From the NCBI GenBank assembly GCA_913041025.1, contig CAJWGQ010000068.1, positions 1-13,770 of the forward strand: a stretch of 13,770 bases of DNA, read 5' to 3'. Shown here piece after piece: positions 1 through 7,026 of this stretch (position 1 is the first letter of the stretch; the number at the start of each line of letters is the position of its first letter). The DNA is from an uncultured Gammaproteobacteria bacterium (lineage in GTDB: Bacteria > Pseudomonadota > Gammaproteobacteria > Pseudomonadales > Azotimanducaceae_A). A program made the translations under genes and the position numbers. Below the pieces are notes generated by a model. That model saw nothing but the letters and a program-made list of their open reading frames with translations, was not told the DNA's origin and ran no database searches.

Positions 1-344
1 TAAAAGGGGCTGCTTCCTTGTCGGCTTATAACGCGACAAAAGGAGGCGTGAGACTCTTAACCAAAGGTGTCGCTCTTGAATGTGCTAATAATCGCTGGCC
101 AATACGGGTTAATTCCGTTCACCCTGGAATTATTGAGACGCCGATTTGGGATAAAATAAACCCGGAGGTATTCCAGGGCGGAGCAAATATCATTGACCGT
201 GAAGAGATGGCGGAACTTAGTGTGCCAACCGGGCAGTTAGGTTATCCATTGGATATTGCGAACGGAGTATTATTCCTTGCCAGCGATGAATCTAGATATA
301 TGACCGGCACTGAGTTAATCATTGATGGTGGCTTGTGTGCATAG
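1..344 (+). CDS. Short-chain dehydrogenase/reductase, C-terminal part (5' end outside the window)
   Basis: This is the C-terminal half of a classical Rossmann-fold SDR, an NAD(P)-dependent oxidoreductase. The reading frame is open from base 3 (KGAASLSAY...), so the true start lies upstream; the TTG at base 18 only marks where an isolated reading would begin. The catalytic YxxxK is visible as YNATK (Tyr at 27-29, Lys at 39-41), followed by the family landmarks RVNSVHPG, which contributes to cofactor binding, and TPIWDK in the substrate-loop region. The protein ends with TGTELIIDGGLCA, the usual SDR C-terminus. Roughly 140 N-terminal residues, including the TGxxxGxG motif, should lie outside. 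The closest style is the 250-residue alcohol or hydroxysteroid dehydrogenase type; the substrate is unknown. It precedes a ThDP enzyme on the same strand across 126 bases, so joint transcription is possible but unproven. Family assignment is firm, function is not. Confidence 0.93.
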   Translation, partial: KGAASLSAYNATKGGVRLLTKGVALECANNRWPIRVNSVHPGIIETPIWDKINPEVFQGGANIIDREEMAELSVPTGQLGYPLDIANGVLFLASDESRYMTGTELIIDGGLCA

Positions 345-470
345 TTTCTTTTAATTCGTTTGAGAAGCCGGAGTTAGTCGTTGAGCAATTTCACGAAACT
401 ATTTGGAATTTTTATTGGTTAGTCTTACTGTTAAGTCAATTGCAGTACTGAGAAAGAATGAGAGGGATTT
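345..470 (+). other. Spacer between SDR gene and ThDP-enzyme gene
   Basis: These 126 bases are AT-rich with no credible reading frame. An AGAGGGA purine stretch at 461-467 is the probable ribosome binding site of the ATG at 471, with rather short spacing. A weak -35/-10-like pair (TTGGAA at 403-408 and TACTGT at 426-431, 17-base spacer) could be a promoter, but the -10 match is poor. No terminator hairpin was found. Confidence 0.4.
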
Positions 471-2129
471 ATGAGTAACGCGGACGTAATTATTGAGATC
501 TTGGCACAAGAGGGAGTCGAATATTTGGCGGGTTTCCCAAACAACCGGCTGTTTAACTCTGCTGCAGCGCATTCGATTCGACCGATAATCGCAAGGACAG
601 AAAGAGTAGCGATTAATATGGCGGACGCGTACACCAGAATGCATAACGGAAAGAAAATAGGGGTGATTGCTGTTCAAGATGGTCCTGGTATCGAAGCGAG
701 TTTTTCTGCGGTTGCACAAGCCTACGGCGACAACACGCCAATTCTAATGCTTCCGGGTGCGCATTCCCTTGCGATGCAGGATTATGATCCTCAGTTCATG
801 GCTTCTCGTTCATTTAAAGACATTACAAAGATGGCTGGATTAATAAATGATGCCGGGTCCATATCGAGAAAGTTTGAAATGGCTTTTTCCGCATTAAAAA
901 ATAGCAAGAGCGGACCCGTGTTACTTGAAACGACAGTTAATGTGCTTTGGGGTCAAAGTGACGAAGAATCCAAAAAAGAGTACCGGTCGCCGGCGGGGCA
1001 TCGGTCCATGGCGGATCCTGATGATGTGGAGAGAATCTTGGATACGTTGTTGGATGCTAACAATCCGATAATTATTGCTGGCCATGGCGTATTGTACGCT
1101 GAGGCTTGGGATGAGCTTAGGCAGCTGGCTGAGTTACTTCAGATTCCCGTGACAACTTCGCTCTTAGGAAAAAGCGCTTTTCCAGAAAATCATGATTTAG
1201 CCCTTGGAGTCTCTGGTCGAACAATTACCAAGGCCGCTGGTCATTTTGCTAATGAATCTGATTTCATTTTGGGAATCGGAACCAGTTTTACTATTAATGA
1301 TTTCACCGCAAGGATGCCAAAAGATGCAAACCTGGGTCAGATCACAAATGCTTCATCAGATATTGCCAAGTGTAGACCGGTGTCTTGTGCAGCCGTAGGC
1401 GATGCTAAATTGGTGTTGAATCAGTTAATCGAAGCTGCAAAAAAACGTGTGGGCCAGGAAGGCCGAGAAACTGCAGTGGAAACCATTGAAGAGATTAAAA
1501 AGCTCAAACAAGAATTTTTTGACGAATGGTCTGATCGTCTGCTTTGTGATGATCCGGGTCCAATCTCTCCCTATCGGGTGATCCACGAAATGAATACTCT
1601 CTTCGACAAGGGAAAGACAGTGGTTACCCACGATGCGGGTAATCCTCGTGATCAAATAGTGCCTTTTTATGAGACTCATACACCTAGAGGTTATTTAGGG
1701 TGGGGTAAATCCACGCATCTAGGCTCTTCTTTGGGCATGGCTTTGGGTGGTAAGTTAGCAAAGCCAGATTGGTTATCAGTGAACTTCATTGGGGATGCTG
1801 GGTTTGGACAGACAGCTAACGATTTTGAAACTGCAGTTCGATCAAATCTGCCCATTCTCACGGTGTTGGTAAATAATGGGGTGATGGGCGGCTACGGTGC
1901 TTATATGCCTGAAGCGGTAGAGAAATATCAGTCGAGCTCATTAGGGGGGGATTACACGGGTATGGCGATCGCGATGGGTGGTCATGCGGAACGAATAGAA
2001 AAAGCGTCCGATGTTCGCGAGGCGCTCGAACGAGGGATTAAAAAGACCGAGGAAGGAGTGCCAACTCTTCTCGAATTCATTACCAAAGAAGAGCCTGTAT
2101 TGGCCATGGCAAACAAATGGGGGATGTGA
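471..2129 (+). CDS. Thiamine-diphosphate-dependent enzyme, acetolactate-synthase-like
   Basis: A complete 552-residue protein of the ThDP-dependent decarboxylase/carboligase superfamily (IlvB-like, POX/AHAS architecture). The N-terminal pyrimidine-binding domain (about 1-165) holds the cofactor-activating glutamate, E44, in ARTERVAINMADAYTR, and a DGPG(x)EASFSAVAQAY stretch matching the GPG turn of AHAS. The middle domain (about 190-325) begins with NPIIIAGHGV. The C-terminal pyrophosphate domain (about 370-540) carries the metal-binding motif as GDA (441-443) rather than GDG, with N468-N469 27 residues after D442. Such enzymes cleave or join C-C bonds next to a carbonyl; the substrate cannot be assigned. 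It is not obviously the housekeeping AHAS large subunit: there is no small-subunit gene, and the neighbours are an SDR and an RNase. The ATG has an AGAGGGA site upstream. It could be a 2-oxo-acid decarboxylase, an aldehyde lyase or a carboligase. Confidence 0.9.
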   Translation: MSNADVIIEILAQEGVEYLAGFPNNRLFNSAAAHSIRPIIARTERVAINMADAYTRMHNGKKIGVIAVQDGPGIEASFSAVAQAYGDNTPILMLPGAHSLAMQDYDPQFMASRSFKDITKMAGLINDAGSISRKFEMAFSALKNSKSGPVLLETTVNVLWGQSDEESKKEYRSPAGHRSMADPDDVERILDTLLDANNPIIIAGHGVLYAEAWDELRQLAELLQIPVTTSLLGKSAFPENHDLALGVSGRTITKAAGHFANESDFILGIGTSFTINDFTARMPKDANLGQITNASSDIAKCRPVSCAAVGDAKLVLNQLIEAAKKRVGQEGRETAVETIEEIKKLKQEFFDEWSDRLLCDDPGPISPYRVIHEMNTLFDKGKTVVTHDAGNPRDQIVPFYETHTPRGYLGWGKSTHLGSSLGMALGGKLAKPDWLSVNFIGDAGFGQTANDFETAVRSNLPILTVLVNNGVMGGYGAYMPEAVEKYQSSSLGGDYTGMAIAMGGHAERIEKASDVREALERGIKKTEEGVPTLLEFITKEEPVLAMANKWGM

Positions 2130-2177
2130 GTCTCCCAATCTTGGATAGAGTACGAAATTAACCAAGGTTGATGATAG

Positions 2178-3008
2178 TTGGGCATAGATCTTCACTGTCA
2201 TAGCACGCACTCAGATGGTAGCCTTTCACCAACTGATTTGATTAAGCTTGCTTTAACCAACCAAGCCACAATGATTTCCATCACCGATCACGACACGGTA
2301 TCGGCATACAGAGATTTACCCAGCGAAATTGGTCTGCACCTTGTCCCTGGTGTTGAGTTTTCCAGTGCCTGGCGAAACTTAGATGTTCATGTCGTTGGTT
2401 TGAATGTTGACCCCTATGCGGTAGATATGACCTTGGTTTGTAACGAACAAGCAAAGCGACGATTAAGAAGAGCCGAAAAGATAGCCAAAAAACTACTCTC
2501 AAAGAAACTGATTGGATCGGTTGATGCAGCTTTGGAGGGTGTCAAAAAAATTGCCAAGGGTGGCACAATAGGTCGGCCTCACTTTGCTCAGTATCTCGTG
2601 GAGATGGGTTCATGTTCAGATACTGGTGCTGCGTTTAAGCTATATTTGTCTGCGGGAAAAATAGGAGATGTTAAGGACGAATGGCCTCATATGAGGGAGG
2701 TGGTTGGATGGATTAAATCGTTAGGAGGAGTTCCAGTACTTGCACATCCAGCGAAATATAAAGCCAGCCTTTCAAAACTGGTATCCATGGTCGAGGATTT
2801 CAAATCATTTGGAGGTCGATCGATTGAAGTTGCCTCCGGTTATCAAAATCCCGAGACAACCAAACTGCTTGCTGGCATATGTACACGGTTCAGTCTGAGC
2901 GCTTCATGTGGGTCGGATTTTCATTCTCTGGAGAAACGATGGTCTCAGTTGGGTAAAACCCAGAATCTTCCTGCGGTCTGTAAACCTGTTTGGGATGAAT
3001 GGTCCTGA
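2178..3008 (+). CDS. rnm: RNase AM / YciV-TrpH-type PHP-domain phosphoesterase
   Basis: A 276-residue PHP-domain metallophosphoesterase. E. coli RNase AM (YciV) is a 5'-3' exoribonuclease that trims 5' ends of rRNA, and relatives hydrolyse 3',5'-nucleoside bisphosphates. The metal site is complete: LHCHSTHSDG (H6, H8, D13), ITDHDT (D37, H38, D39), PGVEFS (E60), H71 in DVHVVGLNVDP, H135 in GRPHFAQYL, H190 in LAHPAKY, and GSDFH (D247, H249). The pattern follows the E. coli protein along its length, including ALEGVKKIAKGG. The start must be TTG at 2178: an in-frame TAG lies directly before it at 2175-2177 and the DLHCH motif begins at residue 4, so no ATG is available. The ribosome binding site is weak (AAGG near 2164). 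It lies 48 bases after the ThDP gene and converges on the TetR gene. The role is probably RNA housekeeping rather than the surrounding pathway. Confidence 0.9.
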   Translation: MGIDLHCHSTHSDGSLSPTDLIKLALTNQATMISITDHDTVSAYRDLPSEIGLHLVPGVEFSSAWRNLDVHVVGLNVDPYAVDMTLVCNEQAKRRLRRAEKIAKKLLSKKLIGSVDAALEGVKKIAKGGTIGRPHFAQYLVEMGSCSDTGAAFKLYLSAGKIGDVKDEWPHMREVVGWIKSLGGVPVLAHPAKYKASLSKLVSMVEDFKSFGGRSIEVASGYQNPETTKLLAGICTRFSLSASCGSDFHSLEKRWSQLGKTQNLPAVCKPVWDEWS

Positions 3009-3009
3009 A

Positions 3010-3036
3010 CTAAACTGTTGTTTAGGGAAGGCTCCC
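3010..3036. terminator. Paired small hairpins between convergent rnm-like and tetR genes
   Basis: The 55-base convergent gap begins with CTAAAC-TGTT-GTTTAG (3010-3025), a perfect six-pair stem with a tetraloop, overlapping by one base a second stem GGGA-AGGC-TCCC (3025-3036). Neither is followed by a clear T-run on either strand, so this is at best a weak bidirectional terminator. Confidence 0.35.
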
Positions 3037-3063
3037 TGACTGTGTAAAGATGTGTGGGCAGGT

Positions 3064-3729
3064 TTATCCAAGTCTCTTTCGCGATGCTGACAATGCTAAT
3101 TTTATGCTGGAGGAGTTTTTTATGACACTCCTTAGGGATACCTCAACTACATATTCTATTCGGTTTTTAATATCGCCAACTCCCTGAAAGACGCCGGAGA
3201 TGATCAGGTTAAGGATAGTCTCTCTCGCCAATCCAACCGGAATGTCTCTGAACTCCTCGTTATTTACGCCTTCTTTTATGATTTCATCGAGATATTTACC
3301 GATTTTTGTGTATTTTGTTTTTGCGGCGGTGAATTGGGATGCTTCATAGGGCCAACTGATCCAGAACTGAGCACTATAGGGTGACTGTACAAGTTGGTAG
3401 CAAACTCGGAATATAAACGAGGCCAAAGTGACCGCTCGAGTTGAACTCTGTTTCCTTTCTTCCGAGATGATATGAACTAGCGGATCGAGTATCGCGTCTC
3501 CTAGTGCCAAAATAATTTCCTCTTTCGACCTGAAATGCCGATATAGACCGGGTTGGCTTATACCGACGGCTTCTGTGATCTCACGTGTTGATGTGCCGAC
3601 ATAGCCTTGTCTGGAAAAAAGTTTCGCGGACTCGATTAGGATTCTCTCTCTCGTTCCTGATGGTTCGATTGGGTTGGCTTGGGTGTTTTTAGTTCGCATA
3701 CTTGTTAGCGCGAGTTTTGATACGGGCAT
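3064..3729 (-). CDS. TetR/AcrR-family transcriptional regulator
   Basis: A 221-residue TetR-type repressor when begun at the ATG at 3729. The N-terminal helix-turn-helix is clear: TRERILIESAKLFSRQGY, then TSTREITEAVGISQPGLYRHF (about 46-66) and SKEEIILAL, the canonical TetR order. The remainder is an all-helical ligand-binding and dimerisation domain that resembles no specific family by eye. The frame stays open to an ATG at 3840, giving 258 residues. Both starts have plausible ribosome sites: GAGGAG ten bases before 3729, and AAAGGA six bases before 3840. The 3729 start is preferred because the extra 37 residues resemble no TetR leader, and TetR proteins usually start 10-30 residues before the first helix. 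It is divergent from the BFD-like/Rieske/hydrolase unit, the usual arrangement for a local repressor, so those genes and its own promoter are the likely targets. The inducer is unknown. Confidence 0.9.
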   Translation of the reverse strand: MPVSKLALTSMRTKNTQANPIEPSGTRERILIESAKLFSRQGYVGTSTREITEAVGISQPGLYRHFRSKEEIILALGDAILDPLVHIISEERKQSSTRAVTLASFIFRVCYQLVQSPYSAQFWISWPYEASQFTAAKTKYTKIGKYLDEIIKEGVNNEEFRDIPVGLARETILNLIISGVFQGVGDIKNRIEYVVEVSLRSVIKNSSSIKLALSASRKRLG

Positions 3730-3891
3730 TCTCGGTATTCTCCTCAAAATTATAACAAAGTCTGATCTGAAGTTCTGGCTATAGTAGTCTGAGACTAAGA
3801 CCGGTTTGCAGAATGGAATCGAGGGATGGTGTCGATGCATACCTCTTCCTTTAAAGCAAAGAATTCAACTATTATCTGTTGGAGAGGCGGG

Positions 3892-3940
3892 GATTTCAGA
3901 TTTCAGTAGATTTGACAGGAGTTTAGTCTGGTCCTGAATA
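3892..3940 (+). promoter_or_regulatory. Putative promoter/operator region before the BFD-like operon
   Basis: The region contains a perfect sigma-70 -35 hexamer, TTGACA at 3912-3917, with a poor -10 candidate, TGAATA at 3935-3940, after a 17-base spacer. Just upstream is a tandem heptamer GATTTCA (3892-3898 and 3899-3905) and a third near-copy GATTTGA (3909-3915) overlapping the -35 box. The direct repeats could be a regulator binding site; a classical TetR palindrome was not evident. The site is inferred from position and motif only. Confidence 0.4.
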
Positions 3941-3963
3941 AATCTTATCTTAGGGAGGTTTCG

Positions 3964-5682
3964 GTGAAAAAAGAGAAAGTGGTTGGCACTGGTGGCGAGT
4001 TGTTAATGCATCAGCTAGTAGCTCAAGGGGTAGAATACGCGTTTACCAATACAGGAAGTGCCGAAGCGGGTTTTTTTGATGCTTTTTTAACCGTTCCGGG
4101 GGTTCAACCGATTCTGTTGCTGAATGAATCGTTAGTACTATCTGCGGCTGATGGTTATGCGAGAGCCAGTCGCAATCCTGCCTTTGTTAATGTTCATTTG
4201 GCGGCAGGAACCAGACAAGGGTCTGGTCAGCTATTCAACTCACACTTTGATGGTGTTCCAATGGTTGTTACGGCAGCCTTACGGGATAATGGCTCCTTTG
4301 GAGACCACGGCACCCTTGCCGTGAGTAGTGGATTCTCTCAGATGAGTATGGTCCAGGATGTTACTAAGAAACGTTGGGAGGTTCGCGATGCTAAAGGTAT
4401 TCCCATGGCGACTAGAAGAGCCTTTAGCGAAGCGTTGACGATGCCCTCTGGGCCAGTTTATCTGGCGTTTTCAGGCGAGGCGCTCGACGAGAAGGGTATC
4501 GAAGCGACAATTGAACCCGGGCGCCCTTTAAATATGGGGGTTGCTCCGGATGAGGATACTCTTGATCAGATTCACGATGCACTACTAAACGCTGAAAACC
4601 CCTTGTTGGTAGTTGGTCCAGATATACAACAAGCGTCTGCCCAGCAAGAGATTTTAGAGCTAGCTGAAAATTATGGCTTGCCCGTCGCGGTCGGTTTTTT
4701 TGACTATGGTTCCTTTCCTAGGAGTCATCCAAACTTTCAAGGGATGGTGGATGCTTTGCCACCTGATGATTACGACGTCGTCTGTTGCGTTGGATACCGA
4801 CCTAATACTCGAGCCAACGCCACTGACGAAAGATTTCCGAGTGCTTTCAAAATTGGTATTGGACATGATTCAGCGATGTTGAACGGCTCCTTTGCACTGG
4901 ATGTTAGCCTTTGGTCTGATGTGAAGTCTGGGCTCTCGGCTGTCAACAACAAGTGGAACCCTGGGGACAGTAATCTTCATCACCTGTCCAGTCGAAAAGC
5001 GAAACTGGCTTCGAATGCACGTGAGCGTATTGATGCTCAAAATGCTCGTGCGGCAAATGAGTCACACGCTAATCCTATCCACCCTGATTTCTTGGGTTAT
5101 CGAATGGGTGAGGTTCTGGCAAAAAATACGACGGTAGTGTCAGAAAACTTTATGGCAGCTGACCACTTGATGCCCTTTGGTTTTGCGCAAGATGAATGGC
5201 GCTTGGTTCGTGCTTATGGTGGCAGTCTGGGTTACGGGGTTGGTGCTGCGGTTGGTGCTCAGTTAGCAAGCCCTGACCGACCAGTTGTGTTAAGTATTGG
5301 TGACGGTTCGGTGATGTATAGCTCTTCTGGTTTTTGGACGATGGCGAGATACGGTTTACCTATTTTGACTGTGGTTTGGAATAACATGAATTATCAAACG
5401 GTGAGAACTAACTTCGCTCGCTGGGGTGGCAATATGGCCGAGATGAACAAATATCCTGAGACATTTTTGGGTGATCCTGAGATTGACTTCGTTTTGTTAG
5501 CCAAAGCACAAGGTATCGAAGGCCAGCATGTGAACGAGCCCGGTGATCTCGACAAAGCGCTTAAACGTGCTAAAGAAGTACAAGCTTCTGGGGAGCCTTA
5601 TGTGCTGGACGTGCACATTACCAATGTCGGCGCCGGCGCAGATCAATCGTGGTATAAAGCGTTTAAATTGAATACTATTTAG
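3964..5682 (+). CDS. Benzoylformate-decarboxylase-like ThDP-dependent enzyme
   Basis: A 572-residue ThDP enzyme whose N-terminal half resembles benzoylformate decarboxylase (MdlC). The activating glutamate is E55 in LLNESLVLSAADGYARAS, followed by NPAFVNVHLAAGT, closely matching the MdlC stretch carrying active-site His70 (H78 here). S32 in TNTGSAEAGFF sits where MdlC has active-site Ser26. The C-terminal domain has a classical ThDP motif, GDG at 446-448 and N473-N474. By eye, the position of MdlC His281 (YHQYDPG) corresponds to CVGYRPNTRAN here, without a histidine, so the substrate or reaction probably differs. It may be a 2-oxo-acid decarboxylase, carboligase or lyase. The start is GTG at 3964, supported by a strong AGGGAGG site (3952-3958) five bases upstream. 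It heads a unit followed 28 bases later by a Rieske oxygenase and opposed by a TetR gene, implying inducible catabolic expression. Confidence 0.88.
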   Translation: MKKEKVVGTGGELLMHQLVAQGVEYAFTNTGSAEAGFFDAFLTVPGVQPILLLNESLVLSAADGYARASRNPAFVNVHLAAGTRQGSGQLFNSHFDGVPMVVTAALRDNGSFGDHGTLAVSSGFSQMSMVQDVTKKRWEVRDAKGIPMATRRAFSEALTMPSGPVYLAFSGEALDEKGIEATIEPGRPLNMGVAPDEDTLDQIHDALLNAENPLLVVGPDIQQASAQQEILELAENYGLPVAVGFFDYGSFPRSHPNFQGMVDALPPDDYDVVCCVGYRPNTRANATDERFPSAFKIGIGHDSAMLNGSFALDVSLWSDVKSGLSAVNNKWNPGDSNLHHLSSRKAKLASNARERIDAQNARAANESHANPIHPDFLGYRMGEVLAKNTTVVSENFMAADHLMPFGFAQDEWRLVRAYGGSLGYGVGAAVGAQLASPDRPVVLSIGDGSVMYSSSGFWTMARYGLPILTVVWNNMNYQTVRTNFARWGGNMAEMNKYPETFLGDPEIDFVLLAKAQGIEGQHVNEPGDLDKALKRAKEVQASGEPYVLDVHITNVGAGADQSWYKAFKLNTI

Positions 5683-5710
5683 AAAGATGAATTAACAATC
5701 GGAGAGCACT

Positions 5711-6934
5711 ATGCAGCACGCGCTTCAGGTAGAGATTCTAAAAGAGTTGATGACTCAGCTCGATGAAGGAAAAAACGTTGACGCTGGGGTCCAATATAGA
5801 ATGCCGACAACATCCTATGTTTGTCCGGAAATGGCGACGCTTGAGAAGAAAGAGTTTTTTCAGAATCATCCGCAATTAATTGGGTTAACTAACGATCTGC
5901 CAGAACCAGGTTCTTTCTTTACGCTCGATGATTTTGGAACTCCTATTTTGGCTACCCGAGATAAAGAAGGTAAGTTCCACGCTTTTTTGAACGCTTGCAG
6001 GCACCGCTCGGTTAAAGTGGCCTCTGAGGAAAGAGGTAAGAAGTCCGTGTTTATGTGTCCGTTCCATCACTGGAGTTACTCAAACAAAGGCGATCTAATG
6101 TCGATTCCGGATGAGGATCACTTTGGTTCTATTGATAAGTCATGTCATGGGTTAATCGAATTACCTGCGGTTGAACACGGTGGATTACTTTGGGTGCACC
6201 CGAAGGCAGACGGTGAAATCGATTTAGATAAACTTTTAGGAGAATTGGGCCCTGAACTTGATTCCTTTGGTATGGAAAATCACCTATACCAGGGAAGTTC
6301 AACAATTGATAAGCGCCTCAACTGGAAGTTCGCGAATGACACCTTTGGTGAAACCTACCATTTCGCGAAATTGCACAAGGACACGCTCGGTAGGATATTT
6401 TATGGAAATAATCTGCACTTCAAGGAATTCGGCCGCCATCATCGTTTTGTGACCGCCAGTCGAGGAATCGATCAGTTGAGACAAATGCCCGAGTCGGAAT
6501 GGGAAATTAATCATGGAACTTTTGTGCTGTATCACCTGTTTCCAAATATTCAGTTGGTTGTTGGCCCCCATACCACGACGCTGATTCGCATATACCCTCA
6601 TGAGGAAGGTCCTAGTCGATCAGTTACAAAGATTAGTTTCTATTACTCTCAAGCCGCCATGGATTACGCCGCTGAGCAAAACGTGAGGGCTGAAGAAGTC
6701 GATGTCTATGACCCAGATGGGCGCGACGCCGGGCCAAACTTAGAGGGTTCGCGTGAAGTTTTTCGTAGCACGATCGAACAAGAGGACTACGATATGGGCG
6801 AGATGCAACAAAGAGCCGCTGAAAATGGGCAACTTAAAGAGATCATGTTTGGCCGGAATGAACCCGCTCTCCATCACTTTCATAATAACTATCGAGAGGC
6901 GTTAGGCCATCCGCCACTTGAAAAAGTGAGCTGA
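5711..6934 (+). CDS. Rieske [2Fe-2S] ring-hydroxylating oxygenase, alpha subunit
   Basis: A complete 407-residue catalytic subunit of a Rieske non-heme iron oxygenase, which uses O2 and electrons from a ferredoxin or reductase to hydroxylate aromatic or other substrates. The Rieske cluster ligands are C96 and H98 (CRHRS) and C116 and H119 (CPFHHW). The mononuclear iron site is H217 and H222 in GETYHFAKLH, with D210 as the likely electron-bridging aspartate and D359 in EQEDYDMGEMQ as the third ligand, close to the naphthalene dioxygenase arrangement (H208, H213, D362). The C-terminus FGRNEPALHHFH is also typical. Length is slightly below the usual 420-460. GGAG at 5701-5704 supports the ATG. 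No beta subunit, ferredoxin or reductase gene is nearby, so it may be a homotrimeric alpha-only type using partners encoded elsewhere. It sits between the BFD-like ThDP enzyme and the hydrolase. Substrate unknown. Confidence 0.95.
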   Translation: MQHALQVEILKELMTQLDEGKNVDAGVQYRMPTTSYVCPEMATLEKKEFFQNHPQLIGLTNDLPEPGSFFTLDDFGTPILATRDKEGKFHAFLNACRHRSVKVASEERGKKSVFMCPFHHWSYSNKGDLMSIPDEDHFGSIDKSCHGLIELPAVEHGGLLWVHPKADGEIDLDKLLGELGPELDSFGMENHLYQGSSTIDKRLNWKFANDTFGETYHFAKLHKDTLGRIFYGNNLHFKEFGRHHRFVTASRGIDQLRQMPESEWEINHGTFVLYHLFPNIQLVVGPHTTTLIRIYPHEEGPSRSVTKISFYYSQAAMDYAAEQNVRAEEVDVYDPDGRDAGPNLEGSREVFRSTIEQEDYDMGEMQQRAAENGQLKEIMFGRNEPALHHFHNNYREALGHPPLEKVS

Positions 6935-7026
6935 TTTGTTGTTAAGGGGCTAGGCGCTCTGGCTGTTGTGCTTTCCGTCTGATTCGAGTCCTTTAACGGA
7001 GAGAGCATAGAAAAGGAAGATTGGCC

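Noticed and set aside
399..719. Minus-strand frames (106 and 67 residues) overlapping the start of the first ThDP gene
   Set aside because: They lie antisense to a well-supported ThDP enzyme, match no family, and have compositions typical of shadow frames.
471..5682. Lignin beta-etherase-like pathway (SDR plus GST, as in LigD/LigE/LigF)
   Set aside because: The GST resembles the FAX/metaxin branch rather than LigE or LigF, and the SDR is partial, so the parallel rests only on family names.
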